Below, piece by piece: positions 8,720 through 17,046 of a stretch of DNA of 43,944 nt (position 1 is the stretch's first letter; each line of letters begins with the position of its first letter). Position numbers and translations under genes: made by a program. The DNA lies in assembly GCA_035531775.1 (NCBI GenBank), contig DATKSG010000011.1, positions 1-43,944 on the forward strand. The letters are read 5' to 3'. The notes beneath the pieces were generated by a model. That model made no database searches. It saw only the letters and a program-made list of their open reading frames with translations, and had not been told where the DNA came from. This stretch comes from DATKSG01 sp035531775 (GTDB taxonomy: Bacteria > Actinomycetota > Acidimicrobiia > Acidimicrobiales > UBA8190).

Positions 8720-8720
8720 G

Positions 8721-9758
8721 ATGCCCGTGGAGCGTGTGCTGCTGGCTTCGCCGCGCGGTTTCTGCGCCGGCGTGGAGAAGGCAATCAAGGCCCTGGCCTG
8801 GATGGTGCGGGTCTTCGAGCCTCCGGTGTACTGCTACCACGAGATCGTCCACAACCGGCACGTGGTGGACCAATTCCGCGCCCAGGGCGTCGTCTTCGTG
8901 GACGACGTGGCCCAGGTGCCCGCCGGCGCTCCCTTGATGCTGTCGGCCCACGGCTCGGCTCCCCAGGTGGTGCAGGCCGCCCGCAGGCACGGCGGCGTGG
9001 TGGTGGACGCCGTGTGCCCGCTCGTGACCAAGGTCCACCACGAGCTCAAGGTGAGGGCCCGCAAGGGGTACCGGGTGCTCTACGTCGGGCACGAAGGCCA
9101 CGAGGAGGCGGTGGGCACCATGGCCGTGGCGCCCGACGCCGTGCACCTGGTGCAGTCCGAGGCCGACGTGGACGCCGTGGCGGCTGCGCTCGACCCCGGG
9201 ACACCGGTGGCGCTGTTGGCCCAGACCACCCTGAGCCACGACGAGTGGTCGGGCATCATGACCCGGGCCCATGAGCGCTTCCCCGAGCTGTGGATGCCCA
9301 ACCGTTCGGACCTGTGCTTCGCCACCACCAACCGCCAAGCCGCCCTGAAGGCCATCGCCGGCCGGTCCGACGCCGTAGTGGTCATCGGCTCGGTCAATTC
9401 CTCCAACACGCGGGCCCTCGAGAAGGTGGCCGGCGGGTTGTGCCGGCGGGTATTGCGCGTGAATGAAGCCGACGAGTTGCCCGACGACCTCACCGGCACG
9501 GTGGGCGTAACCGCCGGGGCGTCCGCCCCCGACGCGCTGGTCGATGCCGTGGTGGCCCGGCTGGCGCCACGGCATGGCGTGGAGGAGGTGCACGTGACCG
9601 ACGAGGACGAGTACTTCCCTCCCCCGCCCGAGCTGCGCGACCTGCTTCGGGCCCTGGCCGGCGCTCTGGCCCTCGGCCTCATGGCGCCGGACCCCGTCGG
9701 CGCCGCCTCCGACCGCCACAGCTCGGCCGCCGAGGTGCTGGCCACCATGGCCAGTTGA
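8721..9758 (+). CDS. ispH: 4-hydroxy-3-methylbut-2-enyl diphosphate reductase (IspH/LytB)
   Basis: IspH performs the last step of the MEP isoprenoid pathway, reducing HMBPP to IPP and DMAPP with a [4Fe-4S] cluster. The three cluster cysteines are visible: C15 (PRGFCAGV), C99 (VVDAVCPLVTK) and C199 (NRSDLCFATTNRQ). The substrate-binding HGS at 77-79, the conserved GHEGHEE region at 123-129 (with the catalytic Glu), and GSVNSSNT are also present. At 345 residues the length is typical. The ATG at 8721 is fixed by the family N-terminus and sits 6 nt after a -10-like TAGCCT, so the mRNA is probably leaderless. The stop overlaps the following TTG (TTGA). Confidence 0.97.
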   Translation: MPVERVLLASPRGFCAGVEKAIKALAWMVRVFEPPVYCYHEIVHNRHVVDQFRAQGVVFVDDVAQVPAGAPLMLSAHGSAPQVVQAARRHGGVVVDAVCPLVTKVHHELKVRARKGYRVLYVGHEGHEEAVGTMAVAPDAVHLVQSEADVDAVAAALDPGTPVALLAQTTLSHDEWSGIMTRAHERFPELWMPNRSDLCFATTNRQAALKAIAGRSDAVVVIGSVNSSNTRALEKVAGGLCRRVLRVNEADELPDDLTGTVGVTAGASAPDALVDAVVARLAPRHGVEEVHVTDEDEYFPPPPELRDLLRALAGALALGLMAPDPVGAASDRHSSAAEVLATMAS

Positions 9759-10090
9759 CCAGCCGACCTACTGACCCGGACGGCCCCACGACCGGGCCGG
9801 TGCCCGAGGTGCGCGACGATGCCGAGCAACAGCGTTACGAGGCGGTGCTCGACGGCCAGTTGGCGGGGGTGGCCGAGTACGTGCTCGACGGGGGGCGCAT
9901 CGTCTTCACCCACACTGAGGTGGACCCGGCCTTCGGTGGGCGCGGCGTGGGCGGCGCCCTGGTTGAGGCGGCCGTGGCCGATGCCACCGGTCGCGGCCTG
10001 GCCGTGGCGGCCCGCTGCCCCTTCGTGGCCCGCTGGCTGGCCGAGCACCCCCTCGACGGCGCCGGAGGCCGGGCCGAGGCGCCGTCGTAG
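9755..10090 (+). CDS. Small GNAT-family N-acetyltransferase (CG type)
   Basis: This is a compact 111-residue protein of the GCN5-related acetyltransferase type found in YjdJ-like proteins (PF14542). It shows an AEYVLDGGRIVFTHTEVDP core, the acetyl-CoA loop FGGRGVGGALVEAAV and a terminal CPFVARWLAEHP. The characteristic conserved Cys (AARCPF) is present. The substrate is unknown for the family. Its TTG start overlaps the ispH stop (TTGA), which suggests coupling; the GTG at 9800 (MPEVRDD) is an alternative that still keeps the domain. The stop is TAG, 34 nt before the next gene. Confidence 0.85.
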   Translation: MTSRPTDPDGPTTGPVPEVRDDAEQQRYEAVLDGQLAGVAEYVLDGGRIVFTHTEVDPAFGGRGVGGALVEAAVADATGRGLAVAARCPFVARWLAEHPLDGAGGRAEAPS

Positions 10091-10124
10091 GCCTCGGGGG
10101 CCCCGTCCGCGCGAGAATGGAGCC

Positions 10125-10679
10125 ATGACGACAGTGACCACCTTCCGCCGGATGGACGAGTCCACCGCTGAGCAGTGGGCCAAGATCGGCACCGAGACCT
10201 TCGAGCACCAGGGCCGGGTGGCCGACACCATCCTGGCCATGCTCCAGGGCCTGGCCGCCATCACCGACGGCTTCGCCGTCGACCAGCTGACCCACTCGCT
10301 GCAGACCGCCACCCGGGCCCAGGAGGCCGGGGCCGACGACGAGATGGTGGTGGCGTCGTTGTGCCACGACATCGGCAAGTTCGTGTCGGTGCCCAACCAC
10401 CCCAAGATCGGCGCCGAGATCCTGAGGCCGTATGTGCGCGAGGACGTGTACCACGTGATCCTCACCCACCAGGACTTCCAAGGCCGGCACTACTACCACC
10501 ACTTCGGCGGCGACCCCGACGCCCGCGAGCAGTACCGCGACCAGCCCTGGTTCTCCCTGGGCGAGCGCTTCGCCGACGAGTGGGACCAGACGAGCTTCGA
10601 CCCCGACTATCCGGTGAAACCCTTGTCGCACTTCGAGCCCCTCGTCCGCGAGGTGTTCACCAAGCCGACCACCATGTGA
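10125..10679 (+). CDS. HD-domain protein, MIOX/PhnZ-like candidate
   Basis: This 184-residue protein carries a metal-binding HD domain: H57 (THSLQTA), H81-D82 (LCHDIGK), H92 (NHPKIGAEIL), H115 (THQDFQG) and a late Asp (SFDPDYP or EWDQT). The pattern VDQLTHSLQTA...ASLCHDIGK and the spacing of the later His and Asp resemble the mixed-valent diiron oxygenases PhnZ and myo-inositol oxygenase more than (p)ppGpp or nucleotide HD hydrolases. That assignment is inference. The ATG at 10125 follows a weak -10-like GAGAAT by 6 nt. Its stop overlaps the next ATG (GTGATGG), tying it to a glycosyltransferase. It could act on a sugar, inositol or phosphonate-type headgroup. Confidence 0.8.
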   Translation: MTTVTTFRRMDESTAEQWAKIGTETFEHQGRVADTILAMLQGLAAITDGFAVDQLTHSLQTATRAQEAGADDEMVVASLCHDIGKFVSVPNHPKIGAEILRPYVREDVYHVILTHQDFQGRHYYHHFGGDPDAREQYRDQPWFSLGERFADEWDQTSFDPDYPVKPLSHFEPLVREVFTKPTTM

Positions 10680-11503
10680 TGGCGGGCTCCCGCCTGCCGG
10701 CTCTGTTAAGGGCCCCCACGGCACGGGAGCGGCGGCGGCGAGACGATCTGCGGCGGCTGGTCATGGACCTTGGCCGCCAGGACTTCGAGCACCGCCACCC
10801 CGGCGCCACCTTCGGTCCCGTGCTCGTGCTCATCGCCTCCTATCTCGAAGCCGACAACATCGGCGACGTGCTGAAGGCGGTGCCGGCCGAGGTCGGCGGC
10901 CACGCCGTGTCCACTTTGGTAGTGGTGGACGGAGGCGACGACGGCACCGAAGACCTGGCGGCGGCGGCCGGCGCCTACTGCGCCGTACTGCCGGTCAACA
11001 TGGGCCAGGGGGTGGCCCTGCGCCTGGGCTACGGCTTGGCCGCGGACTACGGGGCGCGCTACGTGGTCACGGTGGACGCCGACGGCCAGAACGACCCGGC
11101 CGAGATCCCCGACCTCCTGGAGCCGGTGCTCGAGAACCGGGCCGACTTCGTCATCGCCAGCCGTCGCCTCGGCACCGACCAGACCTCTGACCAGGTGCGC
11201 CGAGCCGGCGTCGTGTTCTTCTCGGCCGTGATCAACGCCCTCACCGGCCAGCAGCTGAGCGACACGTCCAACGGGTTCCGGGCCCTTCGTATCGAGGTGC
11301 TGCGCGACGTGACCCTGGAGCAGGACCAGTACCAGACGGCCGAGCTCGTAATCAGCGCGGCGCGCCGGGGCTGGCGCCTGGCCGAGCGCCCCACGGTGTG
11401 GCACCCCCGGGCCTCGGGCACCTCCAAGAAGGGCCACAACGCCCTGTTCGCGCTGCACTACGCCCGGGTGGTCCTGCGCACCTGGTTGCGCGAGCGGCAC
11501 TGA
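10679..11503 (+). CDS. Glycosyltransferase family 2
   Basis: This 274-residue GT-A glycosyltransferase resembles the dolichyl-phosphate mannose synthase/polyprenyl-phosphate transferase branch. It has a VLVLIASYLEADNIGDVL start, VVVDGGDDGTEDLAAA, VNMGQGVALRLGYGLA and the metal-binding VDADGQNDPAEI, followed by DFVIASRRLG and SDTSNGFRALR. No C-terminal membrane helices are apparent. The ATG at 10679 overlaps the stop of the HD gene. It stands 5 bp before a large YfhO-like membrane protein, so it may supply a lipid-linked sugar to, or modify an envelope glycan with, that protein. Donor and acceptor cannot be told from sequence. Confidence 0.9.
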   Translation: MAGSRLPALLRAPTARERRRRDDLRRLVMDLGRQDFEHRHPGATFGPVLVLIASYLEADNIGDVLKAVPAEVGGHAVSTLVVVDGGDDGTEDLAAAAGAYCAVLPVNMGQGVALRLGYGLAADYGARYVVTVDADGQNDPAEIPDLLEPVLENRADFVIASRRLGTDQTSDQVRRAGVVFFSAVINALTGQQLSDTSNGFRALRIEVLRDVTLEQDQYQTAELVISAARRGWRLAERPTVWHPRASGTSKKGHNALFALHYARVVLRTWLRERH

Positions 11504-11508
11504 GCACC

Positions 11509-14403
11509 ATGGGGGTGCGCCGTTGGGCGCGCCGGCACCAGGGCCCGTTGGTGGTGGTCGGCTGCTTCGTCGTCCTCCCGGCTCTGCTGTTCGGCCTGCC
11601 CGCTGCCCTGGGGCTCACCTGGCTGGTGGGCGACAACCTGATCCAGAACTTCCCGCTGCGGGTGCTGGTGGGCACCGACCTGGCCCACGGGCACCTGGCG
11701 CTGTGGGACCCCTACGTGTGGTCGGGGTCACCGCTGCTGGCCGGGTTCAACGCCGGCGCCGCCTATCCGCTCACGGCGCTGTTCGCCGTGCTCCCCCACG
11801 TGCTGGCTTGGGTGGCCAACCAGGTGCTGTCCCAGGTGGTGGTGGCTCTGGGTCTGGTCACCTTCCTGCGCCTACAGGGGCGCAGTTGGGCGGCGTCGGC
11901 CGTGGGCGCCGGGTCCTTCGCCTACGGCGGCTTCGTGGCCATGCAGGACCTCCACCTGGACCTGGTCCAGGCCGCAGGGTGGCTCGTGTGGGCCTTCGTG
12001 GCCCTCGACCGCCTGGCTCGCCGCCCCCCGGGCCGATCGGCGTTGCCGTGGGTGTCGCTGCTCGGGGTGTCGCTCGGCCTGATGGCCCTGAGCGGGGCGG
12101 CCGAGCCATTGCTCGACGGGGCGGTGGCCCTCGGGCTCTATCTCCTGTGGCTGCTCTACGACGGCCGGGGCCGGCGGCTGTCCATCGCCCTCGGCACCAT
12201 GGGGGGCGGCGCCCTCGGCGCTCTGATCGGCGCGGCGCAGCTGGTGCCGGGCCAGGTGCTCCAGAGCCAGTCGCAGCGTTCGCTGCACACCTACGCCTAT
12301 TTCACGTCGGGATCGGTGAACAAGTCCTTCACCGTGCTCGGTCTCGACCCACTGGTGCTCGGGGGGGCCCACACCTTTCCGATGCCCTTCGCCGGCACCT
12401 ACAACCTGCCCGAGATCTCGAGCTACATCGGCATCCTGGCCCCCATGGCCATGGTGGGCCTGCTGGCCCGGCGACATCGACAGCACCCCGAAGCCAGGCG
12501 CCTGTGGGTCTGGTACGCCATGGCGGCGGTGGGCCTGGTGCTGGCCTGGGGCAGCTTCACCCCGTTGGGCCATCTGGAGTACCTGGTGCCGCTGTACAAC
12601 CGCCAGCGCCTGCTCGGGCGCAACCTGCTCGAGGTGGACCTGGCCGCTGCGGTGCTCCTGGCCGCCTGGCTCGACCTCATGTTGTTGGCCCGGCGGCCGG
12701 CGCCGGGCTCGACGCCCCGGCGCCGGCCCCGGCTACTGGGCTGGGCCCCGGCCTCGTGGACCTCGGACGTGGTGTTGGCCTTGCTGCCGGTGCTCGGCGT
12801 GGTCGGCCTTCAGGTGACGCTGCTGGTGGGGGGCCCATGGTTCTTCCACTTCCTCCACGTGCCGGCTCCGGTCACCTGGTCGAGCGTGCGACACCTGGGC
12901 CTGTGGATGACCGTCCCCACCGCCGTGGCGTTGGCGGCGGGGTGGCTGGTGGTGCGCGGTGCGGCTCCCCGACGGCAAGCCGCCATAAAGGCCCGGTGGG
13001 TGGTGCTGTTGGTGCTCGTCGACCTGGCCGTGTTCAACGCCGGGGCCCAGATCACGCCCCAGCACCCCAACGCCAGCCAGTCCGCCAGCGCCCTGGCCCG
13101 CTCGCTGGCCTCGGCCGTGGCCGCCGACGGCCAGGGAGCAGCCGGGGGCGAGCACCGCATGGCCCTCTTCGACCCCGACCGCTTCTACCCCAACCAGGTG
13201 GACGCCCTGGGCCAGCCCGACCTCAACGTGCTGAGGGGCCTGCGCAGTGTGCAGGGATACGGCGCCATCGTGGGCGGCGCCTACGACGCCGCCACCGCCA
13301 CCCATCTCCAGGGCAACGTGGCCCTCGGGGCCCTGGCCGGTGCGACCTCGGCCGGCTTGGACCTCGGGGTGCTCATCACCGTGCCCCAGTACTTCGTGCA
13401 CCTCGAGGTGGCCGCACCCGGCGCGCCGGCGAGCATCATCTCGGGCGCCACACCCATCCCGCCGGTGGGCCCGACCGGGGCGCCGGGCGGCAGGTCGCCG
13501 GCTGTCGGCGCCCAGGCCGTGGCGAGCACCGTGGTGGAAGGGTCGACGGCCCCGGTGCCCAGCACCTCGGCCGTCACCTACGGCTTGACCGCCCCTCCGG
13601 CTGCCACCGTGACCCTGGCGCCGGGCAGTGAGCGCACCTTCTTCTTCGGTGCCACGTTGGACCTCCGGGCCCTCGACGTGCCGCTGCGAAGTGGTGGGCC
13701 GCGTGTTGCACCCCCGGTGCTGCGGGTGGGGCTGCTCTCCCCCGACGGCCGCTCGACGCGCTGGCTCCAAGGCCCGGCCGGCACCTTCGTCCTGCCCGAC
13801 GCCGCCACCAGCGCCCTGCAGCTAGCGCTGCCCCGTCCGGCATCGGCCGCCGGCCTGGTGCTGTCGGTGCCGCCGGGCGCCACGCCGGTCACGGTGGCCG
13901 ACGTGGTGCTCGACACCGCCGGCCAGGGCGTTTACCGCCTCGACGGTTCACTGCGCGACGTGGTGCGCGCCCCGCGCTGGCACTACGCCGGGCGTATCGG
14001 CGTCTTCTGCGTCTTCACCCAGGCCAAGGCCTCAGGCCTGGCTTGGACCCTGTCGGTGGGGCCCAGCTCGGCCCGCATCGTGTCCGACGCGCCGTGGGGC
14101 ACCGAGGTGGTGAGGGTGCACTCGACCACCGGGGCGGTGCTCGTGCGCGACGAGGCCTACGACGCCGGCTGGCAGGCCACGGTGGCTCCGGTGGTGGGCG
14201 AGCGCGGTGTGAGCGCCCCGGCGCTGGTGCTGCGCTACGGCGTGGTCCAGGCCGTGGCCGTGCCGGCCGGCACGCAGCTGGTCACCTTCGAGTACCGACC
14301 GGCCAAGGTGGACGCGGCGCTGGCCGCCGGCGTCCTCGGCGTGGCCCTGGCCGTGGTGCTGGTGGTGGTGGGCCGGCGCCGTCAGCGCCCGGCGCGGGCC
14401 TGA
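11509..14403 (+). CDS. YfhO-like polytopic membrane protein
   Basis: The 964-residue protein begins with a basic N-terminus (MGVRRWARRHQG) and has about a dozen hydrophobic helices in its first 560 residues. A large extracytoplasmic-looking domain and a final TM helix (ALAAGVLGVALAVVLVVV) ending in basic residues follow. The first loop contains DNLIQNFPLRVL and LWDPYVWSGSPL, and the end has YDAGWQATV...AVAVPAGTQLVTFEYRP, both characteristic of the YfhO/GT-C-like family. YfhO of Gram-positives is implicated in glycosylation of lipoteichoic acid-type polymers. The ATG at 11509 is 5 bp after the GT2 gene. Its 3' end overlaps the convergent plsC by 22 bp. Confidence 0.85.
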   Translation: MGVRRWARRHQGPLVVVGCFVVLPALLFGLPAALGLTWLVGDNLIQNFPLRVLVGTDLAHGHLALWDPYVWSGSPLLAGFNAGAAYPLTALFAVLPHVLAWVANQVLSQVVVALGLVTFLRLQGRSWAASAVGAGSFAYGGFVAMQDLHLDLVQAAGWLVWAFVALDRLARRPPGRSALPWVSLLGVSLGLMALSGAAEPLLDGAVALGLYLLWLLYDGRGRRLSIALGTMGGGALGALIGAAQLVPGQVLQSQSQRSLHTYAYFTSGSVNKSFTVLGLDPLVLGGAHTFPMPFAGTYNLPEISSYIGILAPMAMVGLLARRHRQHPEARRLWVWYAMAAVGLVLAWGSFTPLGHLEYLVPLYNRQRLLGRNLLEVDLAAAVLLAAWLDLMLLARRPAPGSTPRRRPRLLGWAPASWTSDVVLALLPVLGVVGLQVTLLVGGPWFFHFLHVPAPVTWSSVRHLGLWMTVPTAVALAAGWLVVRGAAPRRQAAIKARWVVLLVLVDLAVFNAGAQITPQHPNASQSASALARSLASAVAADGQGAAGGEHRMALFDPDRFYPNQVDALGQPDLNVLRGLRSVQGYGAIVGGAYDAATATHLQGNVALGALAGATSAGLDLGVLITVPQYFVHLEVAAPGAPASIISGATPIPPVGPTGAPGGRSPAVGAQAVASTVVEGSTAPVPSTSAVTYGLTAPPAATVTLAPGSERTFFFGATLDLRALDVPLRSGGPRVAPPVLRVGLLSPDGRSTRWLQGPAGTFVLPDAATSALQLALPRPASAAGLVLSVPPGATPVTVADVVLDTAGQGVYRLDGSLRDVVRAPRWHYAGRIGVFCVFTQAKASGLAWTLSVGPSSARIVSDAPWGTEVVRVHSTTGAVLVRDEAYDAGWQATVAPVVGERGVSAPALVLRYGVVQAVAVPAGTQLVTFEYRPAKVDAALAAGVLGVALAVVLVVVGRRRQRPARA

Positions 14404-15056
14404 GCTTCGTCGTAGAGGCGCTGTAGCTCGAGGCGCAGCTGCTCGGTGAGGGCGTGCACCTGGTGTCGCGGCACCCGCCCGCGCGCCGAGCGTTCGGGGG
14501 CCGACAGGGCCTCGCCCACCACCACGTGCACCTTCACCGGCCGCACCCACTTGGACCCTTTGGGCATGGCCTCGGCCGTGCCGCCGATGCCCACCGGCAC
14601 GATGGGGGCCCCGGTACGCGCGGCGAGGAAGGCCGCTCCCTCGTGGAGGTCCTCGATCACCGGGCCGGCCCGGCGGGTGCCTTCGGGGAACAAGATGAGG
14701 GCGTCGCCGCGCTCGAGCACGGCCTGGGAGCGCTCGATGGCCACCCGGTCCGCCCCGTCGCGGTTGACCGGGAAGGCGCCCACCGATTCGAGGAAGCGCC
14801 CGAAGCGCTCCGAGCGCCACAGGTCGTCCTTGGCCATGTAGTAGAGCTTGCGCCGAGTCACCTGGGCCGCCACCAGGAAGTCGATGAAGCTGCGGTGCAC
14901 CGGGGCCACGATGACGGGCCCCTCGGCCGGCACGTGCTCGGCCCCTTCGATCTCCGGTCGCCAGTACAGCGCCGTGAGCAGATGCGCCGCCCCCCGCACG
15001 GCCCGGTACGTGCGCTCGGATACCCCCACCTTGAACTCGGCCCGCCTCACAGCCAT
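14382..15056 (-). CDS. plsC: 1-acyl-sn-glycerol-3-phosphate acyltransferase (PlsC-like)
   Basis: PlsC-type enzymes acylate lysophosphatidate during phospholipid synthesis at the inner membrane face. The catalytic HX4D is HRSFID at residues 54-59, and the substrate-binding block is FPEGTR at 123-128. PIVPVGIGG and a basic C-terminal region follow. At 224 residues the size is normal for single-domain members. It is the last gene of the scpA-to-plsC run: its ATG overlaps cmk by 10 bp. The cmk-plsC-der order is common in Actinobacteria; here the convergent ispH-to-YfhO run and the DUF512 gene separate plsC from der. Confidence 0.93.
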   Translation of the reverse strand: MAVRRAEFKVGVSERTYRAVRGAAHLLTALYWRPEIEGAEHVPAEGPVIVAPVHRSFIDFLVAAQVTRRKLYYMAKDDLWRSERFGRFLESVGAFPVNRDGADRVAIERSQAVLERGDALILFPEGTRRAGPVIEDLHEGAAFLAARTGAPIVPVGIGGTAEAMPKGSKWVRPVKVHVVVGEALSAPERSARGRVPRHQVHALTEQLRLELQRLYDEAQARAGR

Positions 15057-15733
15057 GCCAGCACCTCCTGGAGGACGTCGCCGGCCGCCTTGTCGGTGGA
15101 GTCCACCACGATGGCGTCGGCCGGCACCTGGCCCGGGCCGATGGGCAGCGGCGAGATGGTCCTCGTCGAGTCCAACGTGTCACGCCGGTCGAGGGCGGCG
15201 GCGATGGCGGCCACGTCGTGGGCCCGGCCGCGCTCGGCGGCGCGGCGCCGGGCCCGTTGCTCGGTGTGCGCTGTCAGGTAGACCTTCACGTCGGCGTCGG
15301 GCAGCACCACGGTGCCGATGTCGCGGCCTTCCACCACCCCGCCTCCGTGGCGGGCCACCCAGGCCTGCTGGCGCTCGACCATGGTGGCGCGCACGGCCGG
15401 GTTGGCAGCCACCGCCGACACGGTGGCGTCCACCGTGGCGCTGCGGATGCCGGCGGTGGCATCGTCTCCGTCCACCAGCACCGTCTCGGCCCCGCCCGAG
15501 CCCGATTCGCCCACCTCGATGCGCAGCCCCCGGGCCAGTGCCCCCACCGCCTCGGCGTCATGGGGGTCCACGGCGCGCTGCAAGGCGGCCCAGGCCACGG
15601 CCCGGTACATGGCGCCGGTGTCGAGGCGCTCCAGGCCCAGGTGGGCGGCCAGGGCCCGGGCCAAGGTGGACTTGCCGGCCCCGGCCGGGCCGTCGATGGC
15701 CACCGTGCGGATGGGCCGTGCCCGGCCGCTCAC
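15047..15733 (-). CDS. cmk: Cytidylate kinase
   Basis: Cmk phosphorylates CMP and dCMP using ATP. The P-loop GPAGAGKS lies at residues 15-22 and is followed by LDTGAMYRAVAW, the family signature for CMP binding. The lid-region QQAWVARHGGGVVEGRDIGTVV block and the KVYLTAHTEQRARRRA block are also present. The GTG at 15733 is chosen because it overlaps the aroA stop (GTGA) and gives a normal short N-terminus; the longer frame to 15817 runs into aroA. The product is 228 residues. It is translationally coupled on both sides, to aroA upstream and plsC downstream. Confidence 0.96.
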   Translation of the reverse strand: MSGRARPIRTVAIDGPAGAGKSTLARALAAHLGLERLDTGAMYRAVAWAALQRAVDPHDAEAVGALARGLRIEVGESGSGGAETVLVDGDDATAGIRSATVDATVSAVAANPAVRATMVERQQAWVARHGGGVVEGRDIGTVVLPDADVKVYLTAHTEQRARRRAAERGRAHDVAAIAAALDRRDTLDSTRTISPLPIGPGQVPADAIVVDSTDKAAGDVLQEVLAWL

Positions 15734-17046
15734 GCCCCGACCTCGCGCCGGCCCATGCCCACCAGGGCCCGCAGGTGGGCCTCGAAGGCCCGGTAGCTGG
15801 TGGCCACGGACTGCCACGACCCGACGGTGGACTCCCCCGGGCCGGCCCCGAGGGCGGCCACGGCGCCGGCCATGGCCAGGCGATGGTCGCCCACGGCGTC
15901 GAAGGAGGCCGGACGCAGCCGGGCCCCTCCGGCCACCACCAGGTCGTCGCCCACCGCCTCGGCTTCGGCGCCGAAGGCGTGGAGCAGCGCCAGCACCCCG
16001 GCCATGCGGTCGGACTCCTTCACCCGCAACTCGCCCACGTCGCGAAACACCGTGGGCCCCTCGGCCACCGCCGCCGCCACGGCCAGCGCCGGCACCTCGT
16101 CGAGGCCGGTGATCTCGGCCGCCTGCACCTCGGTGCCGTGCAGCGCGGCGCTGTGCACGTGGAGGTCGACACAGTGGCCCATGGCACCGGCGGCGCCGGC
16201 CGGCACCTCCACGATGTCGGCTCCCATGCGCCGCAGCACGTCCAGGAAGCCGCGCCGGCCAGGCCCGGCGTACACGGCCTCCACCACCACTTCGCTCCCG
16301 GCCACAACGGTGGCCGCCACCGACCAGAAGGCGGCCTGGGACGGGTCACCGGGGATGTCGAGGTCCAGAGGGGCGAGAGGTCCCGGGATGAGGCGCACCA
16401 CGTGGGCACCGTCCTCGTCGGCTTCGGCCACGTCCACCCCGGCCAGCACCAGCAGCTCCTCGGTGTGGCGCCTGGTGGGCACGGCCTCGCGCACCACCGT
16501 GGTCCCCGTGGCCCCCAAGCCGGCCAGCAGGACGCAGGACTTCACCTGGGCGCTCGGCACCGGCACGATGTAGTCGATGCCGTGCAGGGAACCGCCGCTG
16601 ATCACGAGCGGCGGCCGGCACCGCTCGCCGCGGCCGGTGACGGTGGCCCCCATGGCCCCGAGGGGCACGGCTACGCGGTCCATGGGGCGACGCGACAGCG
16701 ACTGGTCGCCCACCAAGGTGACCTCCCAGGGCCGGGCGGCCAGCACACCGGCCAGTAGGCGCATGGTGGTGCCCGAGTTGCCCATGTCTAGGGGGTGCGA
16801 CGGCGGGTGCAGTGCCTCCGGGGCGCTCACGTCGGGCCCGCTGAACTCGACGCCGAGCGCCTCGAGCGCACGGGCCGTGCCGGCCACGTCCTCGCCGTCG
16901 GACAAGCCGCCCAGGCGCGAGCGTCCGGGGGCCAAAGCGGCCAGCATCAGTGCACGATGCGAGATGGACTTGTCGCCCGGCACCCGCACCCGGCCCGACA
17001 GGGCCCGGCCGCCGGCCACCGTGCAGGTGGTAGCCACGTTGGTCAT
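15730..17046 (-). CDS. aroA: 3-phosphoshikimate 1-carboxyvinyltransferase (EPSP synthase)
   Basis: AroA joins shikimate-3-phosphate and PEP in the sixth step of the shikimate pathway. Visible signatures are VPGDKSISHRALMLAALA (PEP/S3P binding), MGNSGTTMRLLAGVLA, DQSLSRRPMDR, and RVKESDRMAGV near the C-terminus, followed by DHRLAMAGAV. At 438 residues it has family length. Its ATG overlaps the tyrA stop (ATGA), and its own stop overlaps the cmk GTG. It lies in an aroH-tyrA-aroA segment inserted between rluB and cmk, so aromatic amino acid synthesis is co-transcribed with cell-division and nucleotide genes. Confidence 0.97.
   Translation of the reverse strand: MTNVATTCTVAGGRALSGRVRVPGDKSISHRALMLAALAPGRSRLGGLSDGEDVAGTARALEALGVEFSGPDVSAPEALHPPSHPLDMGNSGTTMRLLAGVLAARPWEVTLVGDQSLSRRPMDRVAVPLGAMGATVTGRGERCRPPLVISGGSLHGIDYIVPVPSAQVKSCVLLAGLGATGTTVVREAVPTRRHTEELLVLAGVDVAEADEDGAHVVRLIPGPLAPLDLDIPGDPSQAAFWSVAATVVAGSEVVVEAVYAGPGRRGFLDVLRRMGADIVEVPAGAAGAMGHCVDLHVHSAALHGTEVQAAEITGLDEVPALAVAAAVAEGPTVFRDVGELRVKESDRMAGVLALLHAFGAEAEAVGDDLVVAGGARLRPASFDAVGDHRLAMAGAVAALGAGPGESTVGSWQSVATSYRAFEAHLRALVGMGRREVGA

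Noticed and set aside
11509..14403. YfhO-like protein as a classic GT-C mannosyltransferase
   Set aside because: The terminal AVAVPAGTQLVTFEYRP block and the loop LWDPYVWSGSPL fit YfhO better, though donor use is unknown.
14848..16758. 636-residue plus-strand ORF opposite plsC, cmk and aroA
   Set aside because: Composition is Arg/Pro/His-rich low-complexity text typical of antisense frames in GC-rich genes. The minus strand has three clear enzymes here.
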